DNA from: Bacteroidales bacterium
GTDB lineage: Bacteria > Bacteroidota > Bacteroidia > Bacteroidales > UBA12170
Assembly (NCBI GenBank): GCA_016744655.1
Contig: JADGDY010000003.1
Location: 1-64,000 of the forward strand
DNA: 64,000 nucleotides
Direction: 5' to 3'
Position numbers and translations under genes: made by a program
Notes under the pieces: generated by a model
Database searches by the model: none
Told to the model about the DNA's origin: nothing
What the model saw: the letters and a program-made list of their open reading frames with translations, nothing else
Part shown: one piece after another, positions 6,489 through 15,826 of the stretch
How the letters are laid out: each line of letters begins with the position of its first letter
Numbering within the stretch: the stretch's first letter is position 1

Positions 6489-8180
6489 ATGACTCTATTA
6501 AAACCAAAATACTGGCTTTTACTTGTATTACTATGTAGTTTCTCATCTGTTTTTAGCCAAAGTGCTAAAGATGAAAAGAAAGCAAAACAAGCCATGAACA
6601 CCTTTCTGGATGCCGAGAAAAACAAAATGCTCGATAACTATCCAGAAGCCATTAAGCTTTACGAAAAAACACTCGATATAGATAAAGAATACGATCCTGC
6701 TATGTATGAGCTTGGTCGCCTTTATATTCTTCAACAAAAATACACCGAAGCGCTTTTTTGGGTAGAGAAGGCTTATAAGATTGATGACAGTAATAAATGG
6801 TATGCCCTCATCCTTATAGATTTATATAGGAACAACTATCAAATACCTGAAGCCATTGCTGTGTATGAACACTTATTGGTAAACGAACCTAATAACACAG
6901 ATTATCTGTTGAGCATTTCAGGTCTATACACTGTTAGTGAAGATTTCAAAAAAGCCATTGAATCAATAGAAAAAATTGAAGGTATCGATGGTATTTCAGA
7001 AAAAACCAGATTGCAGATGAATAAGCTTTATATGCAAAATGGAGAGCCCAAAGAAGCCATAGAAGTAATGATAGAGCTGAGTGATGCTTTTCCCAATGAA
7101 GAGAAATACTGTAGCATGGTTGCTGAGTTGTATATGCAACAGCAAAAAACCGACAAAGCTTTAGAATGGTACGAAAAGGTTATAAAAATCAACCCCGACA
7201 ATCCATATATCAAAATCACACTTGCTGATTTCTATGCCAAAAAAGACGACTTAAGTACTGCCTATAACTATTTAAAAGAAGGATATTCCAATCCAAATCT
7301 AGATATTGATACTAAAATCCAAGTTCTAGCTACTTACATGAATTCTAATAGACAAAGAAGCATTCAGAAAGAAAGAGCCTACGAATTGGTAGATATTTTG
7401 GCAACTACACATCCTGATAGTTATAAAGCACGCACAATATATGGTGAATTGCTTTTTAATGATAGCCTTTACCAAGAAGCTGCTAGAGAATTTGAAGCTG
7501 TGATAAAAATGGACAGTTCCAATTTCATCACATGGAATCAATTATTATATGCTTTAGGCATGGAAGATGACCACCAAAAAGTAGCCAACTTTAGCTCTAG
7601 AGCCATTGAATTGTTTCCAGAACAAGAGTTTCCATACTATGTGAATGCATTAGCCAATTTCAGATTAGAAGATACCAAGGCTGCCATTGCCACTTTAGAG
7701 CAAGGCCTGTATTTTGTTAGCAATCAAGATTTAGCAGAACAATTCTATATGTTACTTGGTGATGCTTATCACACTGAAGCCAATACCAAAAAAGCATATG
7801 AGAATTATGATAATTGTCTTAGAATCAACCCAGACAATAGTTTTGTTTTAAACAACTATGCTTATTATCTTTCATTAGAGAATAAAGATCTTGATAAAGC
7901 CAGAGAGATGGCCCTAAAAGCCATTGAACTAGATCCAAACGAAAACAATCTAGATACCTACGGATGGATTCTATATCTTTTGGAAGACTATCAAGAAGCC
8001 TTAAAGTATATATCACAATCCATAGATATAACCAAAGAACCAAGTGCTGTGGTACTTGAACACCTTGGAGATGTCTATATGGCCATGGGAAATACTAAAG
8101 AAGCCAGAAGCAATTGGAAAAAAGCCAAAAAAGCTGGTGGTGATGCAAAAATCTTAAACGAGAAGCTTAAGCAAAAATAG
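6489..8180 (+). CDS. Exported tetratricopeptide-repeat protein
   Basis: The 563-residue protein has a signal peptide (about 1-24, ending VFSQ) followed by tandem TPR helices through to the C-terminus. Repeats such as YPEAIKLYEKTLDID, KALEWYEKVIKINPDNPYI and KAYENYDNCLRINPDNSFV have typical TPR spacing. It presumably acts as a periplasmic or outer-membrane scaffold. It is immediately followed by a DUF4292 lipoprotein (1-base gap) and an EnvC-like factor, an order usual in Bacteroidetes, suggesting a joint role in envelope assembly. The exact partner is not known to me. Confidence 0.85.
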   Translation: MTLLKPKYWLLLVLLCSFSSVFSQSAKDEKKAKQAMNTFLDAEKNKMLDNYPEAIKLYEKTLDIDKEYDPAMYELGRLYILQQKYTEALFWVEKAYKIDDSNKWYALILIDLYRNNYQIPEAIAVYEHLLVNEPNNTDYLLSISGLYTVSEDFKKAIESIEKIEGIDGISEKTRLQMNKLYMQNGEPKEAIEVMIELSDAFPNEEKYCSMVAELYMQQQKTDKALEWYEKVIKINPDNPYIKITLADFYAKKDDLSTAYNYLKEGYSNPNLDIDTKIQVLATYMNSNRQRSIQKERAYELVDILATTHPDSYKARTIYGELLFNDSLYQEAAREFEAVIKMDSSNFITWNQLLYALGMEDDHQKVANFSSRAIELFPEQEFPYYVNALANFRLEDTKAAIATLEQGLYFVSNQDLAEQFYMLLGDAYHTEANTKKAYENYDNCLRINPDNSFVLNNYAYYLSLENKDLDKAREMALKAIELDPNENNLDTYGWILYLLEDYQEALKYISQSIDITKEPSAVVLEHLGDVYMAMGNTKEARSNWKKAKKAGGDAKILNEKLKQK

Positions 8181-8181
8181 A

Positions 8182-9003
8182 ATGATGATTAAAAAAATTA
8201 AGATAGCTTTTGCTTTTCTATCGATACTCATATTGATATCTTCTTGTAATACTCAAAAGAGAGGTTATAGAAGTCCAATTAAAGAGGAGGGCGCTGATTA
8301 TTTATTGTCCCAGATGAAGGCCAATGAAAACCACTTTGAAACATTCAGTGCAAAAGCTTTAGCGAGTTTTACGAGTAAAGGTAAAACCAACGATCTAAAG
8401 CTCAATATTCGCATTAAGAAAGACAGTGTGATATGGGTTTCAATTTCGGCTGGAGTAGGTTTAGAAGCAGCACGAGTAATGCTCACTAACGATTCGGTGT
8501 TGTTTCTTAACCGACTAGACAAAACTTTCTTTGCAGGCAATTACAACTTTATTAATAAGATGATCAATGCGCAAGTTGACTTTGATATAGTCCAAGCCAT
8601 ATTAACAGGTAACGATTTCACTTGGTACGATTATCAAGAATTAAAAGCTACCGTTGCTCAGGATCAATATCAATTAGAGTCGGCTCATCGCAGAAAAATG
8701 AAGAAATACATAAAAGCTCACGATGCAGTTGCTCAGGTTATTTATCAAAGTCTTTGGTTGAATCCCACATCTTTTAAAATTGAAAGGCTTAAAATCAAAG
8801 AAATAAAAAACGACAATAAAAAGATTGTAGCCGATTATGCAGATTTCAAGGAGGTGGATGGTCAAGTTTTACCTACACAATACAACCTGACCATATCTGC
8901 AAAAGAGATCGTTGAAATTGATGCCACTTTGATGAAGGTAAATTTAGAAAAAGAACTATCTTTCCCTTTTAATATACCTTCTAAATATACAGAGATAAAA
9001 TGA
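8182..9003 (+). CDS. DUF4292 lipoprotein (LolA/LolB-like)
   Basis: The 273-residue protein starts with a lipoprotein signal whose lipobox is LISSC (Cys about residue 22). The mature part resembles the DUF4292 family: alternating beta strands with KDSVIWVSISAGVGLEAARVM and a late VDGQVLPTQYNL strand, a half-barrel fold likened to LolA/LolB lipoprotein carriers. It probably sits at an envelope leaflet. Its stop overlaps the start of the EnvC-like gene by 4 bases (ATGA), showing translational coupling. Function in lipoprotein handling is inferred from the family. Confidence 0.85.
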   Translation: MMIKKIKIAFAFLSILILISSCNTQKRGYRSPIKEEGADYLLSQMKANENHFETFSAKALASFTSKGKTNDLKLNIRIKKDSVIWVSISAGVGLEAARVMLTNDSVLFLNRLDKTFFAGNYNFINKMINAQVDFDIVQAILTGNDFTWYDYQELKATVAQDQYQLESAHRRKMKKYIKAHDAVAQVIYQSLWLNPTSFKIERLKIKEIKNDNKKIVADYADFKEVDGQVLPTQYNLTISAKEIVEIDATLMKVNLEKELSFPFNIPSKYTEIK

Positions 9004-10217
9004 TGATTATCAACACATATTATAATTCCACAAAGAAGCAATTAAGCTCCTTATTGGTTTTATTTTTGATAATCTTTACTTTTTCTACTGGTTTTTCTCA
9101 ATCCACGAAAAAAATAAATTCTCAAATTCAACTCCTCGAAAAAGAGATTAGTTATACCAACGAGCTCCTCAAAGAAACTCAAAAAAGCAAAAGCGTTTCC
9201 CTGGTTCAGATCAAATTGCTCGATCAACAGATTAAAAAGCAGCAACGATTATTAAAAAAGCTTCGCCAAGAAGTACAATTGGTGAATCAACAAATTGCTG
9301 ACAAACAGCTCATGGTGAGCCAAAAAGAAAAAGAACTTCTGGGTTTGAAAGATGAATATGCATTGATGATAGTATATTCTCAAAAAAACCTCAATCAATA
9401 CGATAGAATGATGTTCGTATTTGCTTCTAAAGACTTCAATCAGGCATTTAAAAGACTGAAATACTTTGAGCAATACAGTGCTTACAGAAAAAAGCAAGTT
9501 CAAATTATTGAGCAAAAACAAGATAGCCTAAATAGTTCCATAGTAAAACTTAGAGATTTAAAATCTCAAAAAGAGGAGCTTAGAAGAAAAGAAGAGAACG
9601 AAATTTCTCAAATCAATAAAAAGAAAATCAAGCAAGAGCGTGGATTACGAGATTTAAGAGGGCAAGAAAAAAAGCTTAAGAAAGATCTAAAGAAGAAAAA
9701 CAACCAAAAGAATAAACTGAAAAAAGAGATTGAGAAGATTTTAGCTGCAGAAGCTAAAAAAGCAAAAGAATTCAGTTTAACACCTGACCAAATACAGCTA
9801 TCGAAAAACTTCGATGGAAATAAAGGTAAACTACCTTGGCCAGTTGCCAAAGGAGTGGTTTACAGTAGTTTTGGAGAACACGCTCACCCAGTTTTAAAAG
9901 GGATTAAAATTCGTAACGATGGCATTGACATTGTTACCAATGAGAGCAGTAATGCAAGAGCTGTTTTCGATGGAGAAGTCAGAAGTATTATTTCTGTACC
10001 TGGTTCTGCAAACTTTGCAGTTCTAGTAAAACATGGCCAGTTTTTCTCTCTATACTCAAACCTAGAAGAGGTTTTTGTTAAACCAGGTGATCAAATAAAA
10101 GTGAAACAAGATATTGGGAAAATAGCAAAAGACCCCGAGGATAAAACCACTAAACTACAATTTCAAATTTGGAAGAGTACTAGCAAGTTAAATCCTGTTC
10201 ACTGGTTAGCGAAATAG
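9000..10217 (+). CDS. EnvC-like murein hydrolase activator with degenerate LytM (M23) domain
   Basis: The 405-residue protein has an N-terminal signal (about 12-34), a long Lys/Glu/Gln-rich coiled coil (about 35-255), and a C-terminal M23/LytM fold (about 280-405). The metal and catalytic positions of active M23 enzymes are replaced. The H-x-G-x-D site reads NDGID, the usual Y-x-H-L reads YSNL, and the H-L-H-F-E site reads KLQFQ. It therefore fits the EnvC class, which activates amidases at the division septum rather than cutting peptidoglycan itself. It is the last gene of the TPR-DUF4292-EnvC set. Confidence 0.88.
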   Translation: MMIINTYYNSTKKQLSSLLVLFLIIFTFSTGFSQSTKKINSQIQLLEKEISYTNELLKETQKSKSVSLVQIKLLDQQIKKQQRLLKKLRQEVQLVNQQIADKQLMVSQKEKELLGLKDEYALMIVYSQKNLNQYDRMMFVFASKDFNQAFKRLKYFEQYSAYRKKQVQIIEQKQDSLNSSIVKLRDLKSQKEELRRKEENEISQINKKKIKQERGLRDLRGQEKKLKKDLKKKNNQKNKLKKEIEKILAAEAKKAKEFSLTPDQIQLSKNFDGNKGKLPWPVAKGVVYSSFGEHAHPVLKGIKIRNDGIDIVTNESSNARAVFDGEVRSIISVPGSANFAVLVKHGQFFSLYSNLEEVFVKPGDQIKVKQDIGKIAKDPEDKTTKLQFQIWKSTSKLNPVHWLAK

Positions 10218-10266
10218 GCTATTGAATTAAGAATACAATGAACCAAAATATATCAAAGCATTTAAT

Positions 10267-11367
10267 ATGAACATCCAAAACGACCAAAGAATAGTACTAA
10301 GTCTCGACGCAGGAGGAACCAACTTAGTATTTTCTGCCATGCAGGCAGGAAAAATGTTAGGAAAAGAAATCATCCTTCCAGCTAAGGTTGATAGCCTAGA
10401 AGCTTTCTTAGAAAGAATAACCAATGGATTTGAACAAGTAAAACAGCAAGCAGGAAGTGCTGATGCCATTAGCTTTGCATTTCCTGGTCCTGCCGATTAC
10501 CCTAAAGGTATTATTGGCGATTTAGAGAACCTCCCGGTGTTTAGAGGTGGTGTAGCTCTGGGTCCATATTTGGAAAAGAAGTTCAATATCCCTGTTTTCA
10601 TTAATAATGATGGCGACCTATTTACTTTAGGTGAAGCTTTAGGTGGATTCTTGCCTTTGATTAATACAGCATTAGAGAATTCAGGAAACCCTAAACAATA
10701 CAAGCAATTAATTGGTGCTACTTTTGGAACAGGGTTTGGAGGAGGACTTGTGGTGAATCAACAACTCATAATTGGTGACAATAGTGCTGGTGGAGAGATT
10801 AACAGAATGGGAAACATCCTCTATCCTGAGTACACATCAGAAGAAAGCGTCAGCATTAGAGGTATTAAAAGAGTTTATGCTAGAGAGTGTAATATAGAAA
10901 TAGAAAAATGCCCTGAGCCTTTTCAAATATTCAAAATAGCTCAAGGTCAAGAGGAGGGTAATAAAGAAGCTGCCAAGCTTAGCTTTAAAGAATTAGCTAT
11001 AGTTGCTGCAGATACCCTAGCAAATACCATAACCATATTTGATGCTCCAGTGGTTATTGGAGGTGGATTAAGCGGTGCTCATGAGCTTATTTTACCCACT
11101 TTAGTGGAAGAGCTGAACAAGAAGTTCGAGACTCCCTGCGGCGGCGAGGTACAGCGTATGGAAGTTTTTGCCTATAACTGGAATCACAAAGATTGCCAAG
11201 CCGACTTCCTAAAAAATAGTGGCCAGAAAGTAATCATCCCAGAAACCACAGAAGAAATCAATTATGATCCTATTAAAAAAGTAACTGTTGGTATTAGTCA
11301 ATTGAAAACTGGTGGAGCAGTAGCTCTAGGAGCTTATGCTTTTGCCATTCTGAAACTTGACAAATAG
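10267..11367 (+). CDS. ROK family sugar kinase or regulator
   Basis: The 366-residue protein shows the actin-like ATPase fold of the ROK family: SLDAGGTNLVFS (phosphate 1), AFPGPADYPKG, FINNDGDLFTLGEA (catalytic Asp region), and GATFGTGFGGGLVVN (ROK signature). Residues near EINRMGNI correspond to the sugar-contacting Glu. The typical zinc Cys cluster CxCGxxGC is not clear. ROK proteins phosphorylate hexoses such as glucose or N-acetylmannosamine. No HTH is present, so kinase activity is more likely than repression. The substrate is unknown. It lies 49 bases after the EnvC-like gene. Confidence 0.85.
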   Translation: MNIQNDQRIVLSLDAGGTNLVFSAMQAGKMLGKEIILPAKVDSLEAFLERITNGFEQVKQQAGSADAISFAFPGPADYPKGIIGDLENLPVFRGGVALGPYLEKKFNIPVFINNDGDLFTLGEALGGFLPLINTALENSGNPKQYKQLIGATFGTGFGGGLVVNQQLIIGDNSAGGEINRMGNILYPEYTSEESVSIRGIKRVYARECNIEIEKCPEPFQIFKIAQGQEEGNKEAAKLSFKELAIVAADTLANTITIFDAPVVIGGGLSGAHELILPTLVEELNKKFETPCGGEVQRMEVFAYNWNHKDCQADFLKNSGQKVIIPETTEEINYDPIKKVTVGISQLKTGGAVALGAYAFAILKLDK

Positions 11368-11439
11368 TAATCGTTATTAAACGTTACGGTTGGGTAGTAT
11401 TTTATTTATCTTTACGTTTCAAACCAATTTATATTTGTT

Positions 11440-11793
11440 ATGAAACGATTCTTATTTTTATCTAGCTTTTTAATCATCCTATTTTCTTGCAATAAGAAAG
11501 ATGAAAAATCCTATGTGGATCAAGCATCAGTTCCAGCCGTCACAAACTTTGAAGGCACACGAAACAATTCTGGAATACACTTAAGCTGGTCCTATGCTTA
11601 TTCCGGAAGCATCAATTATTTTATCCTTTATTACTCACCAGGAGGCGAAGAAACCGATACTATTTCTGCTTATGAAAGTCAATATTCCATCTACCCTGTT
11701 CAGGGAGACACCAATTACAGCTTTCACCTAAAAGCTGTGGATAAATATGAAAATGCTTCACAAAGAGCTGTCTTAAGGATGTCAACTTATTAA
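11440..11793 (+). CDS. Small lipoprotein with fibronectin type III-like domain
   Basis: The 117-residue protein has a lipoprotein signal with lipobox LFSC (Cys about 17). The remainder looks like a single FN3 domain: VTNFEGTRNNSGIHLSWSY, then YFILYYSPGG and YSFHLKAVDKYENAS, the usual W and Y/F core positions. It is probably a surface or periplasmic lipoprotein of unknown partner. No obvious operon partner exists, since the next genes are convergent. Confidence 0.7.
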   Translation: MKRFLFLSSFLIILFSCNKKDEKSYVDQASVPAVTNFEGTRNNSGIHLSWSYAYSGSINYFILYYSPGGEETDTISAYESQYSIYPVQGDTNYSFHLKAVDKYENASQRAVLRMSTY

Positions 11794-11882
11794 GCAGAAG
11801 TTTAATTAGTTAATATTAAGCTCTGTTAACTTTAGCCAATTTAAGTACTTCTAACTCTAAGTATTTCCAACACTAAAAAAGG

Positions 11883-13052
11883 CTACTGATTCCTCTTAGT
11901 TACCTTCCAAATACCAGATTTCACACCTCTAGAAAAGCGAAAGAAGCCAATAAACAAGGCCAAATTCATACTATAGAAATGCGTGATAAAACGGAGGAGT
12001 CTAGAATTAACACTGATCTTTTTCAAAAGAGAGTCGATGAATGGAATGGAGAATCCAACTATCTGAAGCCAAAAAGCCAATTGGTAAAAAGGAGTATTCC
12101 AGAGTAAGGCCGAGCTAAAAAGACTAATGAGTAAGAAAAACGGACCTAACCAACGCAATACTTTATGAGATAGAAAAGTAAAAGCAACTCCGCTATTCAA
12201 TGGCCAAAGTATATGTCCGAACCATTTAAGATTTTGGAAATTCCCTGTGGCAATTCTGATTTTTCGAATCAATTCTATTTTTAAATCATTACTCACATCT
12301 TCAAAAACCTTAGCTTCCAAATTATTAACTGCTAGTTTTCCTTTTTCAAAAATCTTCATGTTGATGTAAAAATCATCCACTAAGGCATTTGATGGCACCT
12401 GACTATAATCTTCTCTTCTAATAGCATAACAACCACCAAAAGGTCCCATCATACTGCCCCAAACTAAAGACTCGTATTGCTTAATATAAACCTCTCTGGA
12501 AATATATGCTTTCTCTTGATGACTAATACCCTCTTTCTTCAATCCTCTATTAATCATATTAGTGTCCACCAAACCTATTTTCTCATCGGTAAACGGTCGA
12601 GCAATCTCTAATAAGGTATTCTCATCAAAAATCACATTGGCATCGGTTAGGATCAATATAGATCCTTTAGAAAGGTGGAACAAATCGTTAACCACATTTT
12701 GCTTTCCTCGCCTTTTGCTGTAGGCTTTAAAAACCAGATTGGGATGTTTTGCGGCATAGGATTCAATAATTTTATTGGTTTCATCATCAGAATTATCAGA
12801 ACCTATTAGCAATTCAAATTTATGCAGTGGGTAATTGCTTTTAAATACACTTTCAATCTTCTCAGCTATTACTGCCTCTTCATTAAAAGCAGAAACTAGA
12901 ATAGACATTTGAGGAAGCTCATCTTCTGATAGGTCGGGATGATTAAAGGATTTCCCTTTGGCCAAGAACTTCACCAAAAAAGGAAAGAATACATAGCTAT
13001 GAAATATCATGAGCACCGAAAACCAAAACAATATTTGGAGTGTCAACATCAT
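11883..13052 (-). CDS. Membrane-bound family 2 glycosyltransferase
   Basis: The 389-residue protein has an N-terminal membrane segment (1-25), a GT-A domain, and about four membrane segments from residue 270 on. The GT-A domain shows ILVSAFNEE, LLIGSDNSDDETN, LILTDANVIFDE (DxD-like) and a QxxRW-like RKIRIATGNFQN region. This layout is that of processive or polysaccharide GT2 enzymes using nucleotide sugars at the cytoplasmic face. Its start overlaps the stop of the upstream family-4 glycosyltransferase (ATGA), so both are cotranslated, probably for one cell-surface glycan. Product unknown. Confidence 0.88.
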   Translation of the reverse strand: MMLTLQILFWFSVLMIFHSYVFFPFLVKFLAKGKSFNHPDLSEDELPQMSILVSAFNEEAVIAEKIESVFKSNYPLHKFELLIGSDNSDDETNKIIESYAAKHPNLVFKAYSKRRGKQNVVNDLFHLSKGSILILTDANVIFDENTLLEIARPFTDEKIGLVDTNMINRGLKKEGISHQEKAYISREVYIKQYESLVWGSMMGPFGGCYAIRREDYSQVPSNALVDDFYINMKIFEKGKLAVNNLEAKVFEDVSNDLKIELIRKIRIATGNFQNLKWFGHILWPLNSGVAFTFLSHKVLRWLGPFFLLISLFSSALLWNTPFYQLAFWLQIVGFSIPFIDSLLKKISVNSRLLRFITHFYSMNLALFIGFFRFSRGVKSGIWKVTKRNQ

Positions 13053-14242
13053 AAGCTTTTATAAAAATCAATCAAGGATTGAGTGATCACTGTATTATCA
13101 AATTCTTTCTTCACAAACTCGTAGGCATTTTTCCCCATGGAATCGAATAGATCTTTATTCTCTACTAGCTCCATAATCTTAGCAGCAAACTCTTTTGGTT
13201 CGTCGGCTATCATCAACTCTTTTCCATCTTGAGCAGGATTACCTTCAGCACCAATTTTTGTAGTAACTTGGGCTTTACCCAAAGCCATACCCTCCACTAT
13301 CTTTATTCTCATTCCACTTCCGGATAACAAGGGGACTACACCAATAGCTTTACTGTTCATAAATTCAATGGCACTTTCTACTTCACCAATATAAACTAGA
13401 TTTTTCACCTTCATGGTTTTTATCCAATCCGGAGCATTTCTTCCTGCCAAATAAAACTTCAAATGAGGATGCTTTTTAATAACAATGGGCCATATTTTAT
13501 CAAAGAACCATAACAAGCCTTCTTGATTTGGAGGCCAATCTAAAGCTCCAATATGAAATACCGATGGAAATTCTTGTTTACTGGTATCTAGTTTACTACC
13601 ATCCACATCGAAACCTGTAGGTGTAGTATGAATTGGTAGTTTACAACCCAAAGACTGAAGTATTTTCCCATCTCTTTTGGTAATAGGAATCATGGCATCG
13701 AACTCATTCAACTGTTTAACTTCCATTTTTTTTATTCTAGAAGCCAAGTTTGAGAAGTAATAACTTTTAGGAAACGATGCATTTTTTGCTGTTCGTTCCC
13801 ATATTTCGAACTCCAAATTATGTGCTCGCATAGAAACTTTAGCCGAAGAATGTGCCCTTATAGAAGGCATATACATCCCCATATAACTACCCTCTAATTG
13901 AATCACATCATAGTTTTCTTCATCTAATAGCAGCTCTAGTCTATCTCTAAACTTCTCTGTATAAAATCGCTCAGCGATATATGCTTTATCGGAAAAAAAA
14001 AGATTTTTAAGAGCTCCCATAGGTGAAATAAGTGCCGGAGTATCTACACCAATAAAGCGCATTGACCTACTTAATTCAAGAGGAAGTTGATCGAGTCTGA
14101 AATAGTGTTTCGAGGTATTCATAGTAAGAATATCTACCTGATGTCCAAGCTTCACAAAATTGCGAGCTAAAGTAAGAGTGGCTATACTTCCACCATCTTT
14201 TGGAGGGTAAGGTATTTTATTAACTATGATTAATATCCGCAT
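13049..14242 (-). CDS. Family 4 (GT-B) glycosyltransferase
   Basis: The protein of about 397 residues starts MRILIIVNKIPYPPKDGGS, the standard donor-loop opening of GT4 enzymes. It contains GALDWPPNQEGLLWF, FYLAGRN and a C-terminal nucleotide-sugar site near GSGMRIKIVEGMALGKA (E-x7-E-like). The reading frame is open to 14278, but a promoter with -7 box at 14261-14268 lies between that codon and ATG 14242. Family members also begin at this methionine, so 14242 is chosen. It is coupled with the downstream family-2 glycosyltransferase. Confidence 0.88.
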   Translation of the reverse strand: MRILIIVNKIPYPPKDGGSIATLTLARNFVKLGHQVDILTMNTSKHYFRLDQLPLELSRSMRFIGVDTPALISPMGALKNLFFSDKAYIAERFYTEKFRDRLELLLDEENYDVIQLEGSYMGMYMPSIRAHSSAKVSMRAHNLEFEIWERTAKNASFPKSYYFSNLASRIKKMEVKQLNEFDAMIPITKRDGKILQSLGCKLPIHTTPTGFDVDGSKLDTSKQEFPSVFHIGALDWPPNQEGLLWFFDKIWPIVIKKHPHLKFYLAGRNAPDWIKTMKVKNLVYIGEVESAIEFMNSKAIGVVPLLSGSGMRIKIVEGMALGKAQVTTKIGAEGNPAQDGKELMIADEPKEFAAKIMELVENKDLFDSMGKNAYEFVKKEFDNTVITQSLIDFYKSL

Positions 14243-14260
14243 GCTATCGTTTTGGGTGAG

Positions 14261-14290
14261 CAAAGATAAAATTTTCAAGTGAATAACAAG
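14261..14290 (-). promoter_or_regulatory. Promoter of the two-gene glycosyltransferase operon
   Basis: On the minus strand CTTG (14287-14290) is followed after 18 bases by TATCTTTG (14261-14268). Initiation would be near 14254, 12 bases before ATG 14242. Confidence 0.65.
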
Positions 14291-14410
14291 AAAATTAAAG
14301 ATAAATCGGTGATTTCCTCAGTTATTCAAAATCAATATAAAAGACTAAGAGAAAACAAGGAGAAATTGAAGAAGGACTTTGACGAAAAACTCACTATAAT
14401 ACAGCTTTAA
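14279..14410 (+). CDS. Possible 43-residue charged peptide
   Basis: A GTG-started frame of 44 codons fills the space between two minus-strand genes. The product would be Lys/Glu-rich and helical. No promoter on the plus strand, no family and no partner are visible, so this is only a candidate. Confidence 0.12.
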   Translation: MNNKKIKDKSVISSVIQNQYKRLRENKEKLKKDFDEKLTIIQL

Positions 14411-15825
14411 ATACTAGCCATAAAATGTATAAAAAAGCCACTTTCCCCCATTTTGTTAAAAGAATATTCAAATCGAAAAACAATATCGTAATAGGTCACC
14501 AAGTTCAAGCCCATTCCGTAGCCCCACAACCAACTATCTTGCAAATCGTTTCCTTGCTTTACATCACTAGGAACATAGCCACCATCACTATACAAACTCA
14601 AATACACTGCCCAAGGAATCTTATTAAATTTATCAGTCGGGATAAATTTCACCGTAGAAACCTGTTGTTGGACTAAGGCAAACTTTAGTTCCCCTTTGAG
14701 TAAAAAGTAATTTTGTCCATCCACCACATAATATTCATATCCTCTCACAAAATCTCTTCCGTAACCCACACCATAATTCAAAAAATAAGGATGATCTCCC
14801 CCATTCCCAAGTCTGGCAGTTAGTCCTTCCGAAAAATAGAATCTATTATTAAGTTTCCAGTATTTCCTAGCATTCACTTTTGCATTAATGATATTGATAT
14901 TTGAACCTTTGAAAAAGCCCATTCCTGTTTTCTCAATAAGGAAATCGATATAATACCCCTTTAAAGGGAAGGTTCTATAATCTCTATGATCGTTCTTGAA
15001 ATAATAGTTGATCTTGAAATACTGAGCCCTATTGTCGTCTCCATCATAAAAATCTGGATTTATTTCGAATACTGTGTCAGCATAAATATGATCGTTATAA
15101 CTCACCTCCACGCTGTGTGTTTGGTGAATATTAGGGCGATGACCTAAAGTGAAATATCCCGAATATCCTTTATGCGCATAATCATCAATTAGCCTTACTC
15201 GCTCTACTCTGTTATCAAAAGTACCGTAGGATACTTCATGATTCTTTGTTTGATTAAAACCAAACTCTAAGCCTATTGTTTCCTTTTTATCGATATATGG
15301 AATAGAGTAACTAAAGCCTAATTTCTCATCGTAACCAAACTGTAAAAGGATTTTTAGATTCTCTCGCTTTCCTCTAAAATTCTCCCAGTTCAGAAACATA
15401 CCATAGTTTATTTTCGAGAAATCTTTGGTTTCCCACCAGGCATTTAGGTTTCTTTCTGCCAATTCAAAAATTGGTAATGGCCAGATATACCAACGCTCAA
15501 TCACAGAATATGAAATAGTATACTTCTTTATTCCATCTGCAGAACTTAAAGAATCCTCAACCTCCACAAAATTAAACAATGAAGTATTCATTAGGTTTTC
15601 TCTACTTTCTTCAACTATTTTAGAAAAAGAGGAGACTCCAATTGTATCTCCGGGTTTGAAAGTTATTTCTCGTAATAGAATATTATCACGTGTGACTTTG
15701 TTACCAACCAATACTATATCATCAATTACAACCAAAGTATCTAGCGATGAATGCTGCTCTTGCGCTTCAATATGATTGAAAAACAAAACAAAAGCAAACA
15801 GACAGACCAAGATATTTTTCCGCAT
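14407..15825 (-). CDS. Outer-membrane protein with POTRA and BamA-type beta-barrel
   Basis: The 472-residue protein has a signal peptide (1-21, ending IEAQ), one POTRA-like domain (about 28-105: VLVGNKVTRDNILLREITFKPG, FNFVEVEDS) and a C-terminal barrel of alternating aromatic strands. The barrel includes the YFKINYYFKNDHRDYRTFPLKGYY region typical of the D15/Omp85 surface antigen family. It is shorter than BamA, which has five POTRAs, so it is an accessory Omp85-like protein. It follows the CBS protein with almost no gap and is likely cotranscribed with rsgA. Confidence 0.85.
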   Translation of the reverse strand: MRKNILVCLFAFVLFFNHIEAQEQHSSLDTLVVIDDIVLVGNKVTRDNILLREITFKPGDTIGVSSFSKIVEESRENLMNTSLFNFVEVEDSLSSADGIKKYTISYSVIERWYIWPLPIFELAERNLNAWWETKDFSKINYGMFLNWENFRGKRENLKILLQFGYDEKLGFSYSIPYIDKKETIGLEFGFNQTKNHEVSYGTFDNRVERVRLIDDYAHKGYSGYFTLGHRPNIHQTHSVEVSYNDHIYADTVFEINPDFYDGDDNRAQYFKINYYFKNDHRDYRTFPLKGYYIDFLIEKTGMGFFKGSNINIINAKVNARKYWKLNNRFYFSEGLTARLGNGGDHPYFLNYGVGYGRDFVRGYEYYVVDGQNYFLLKGELKFALVQQQVSTVKFIPTDKFNKIPWAVYLSLYSDGGYVPSDVKQGNDLQDSWLWGYGMGLNLVTYYDIVFRFEYSFNKMGESGFFIHFMASI

Positions 15826-15826
15826 T

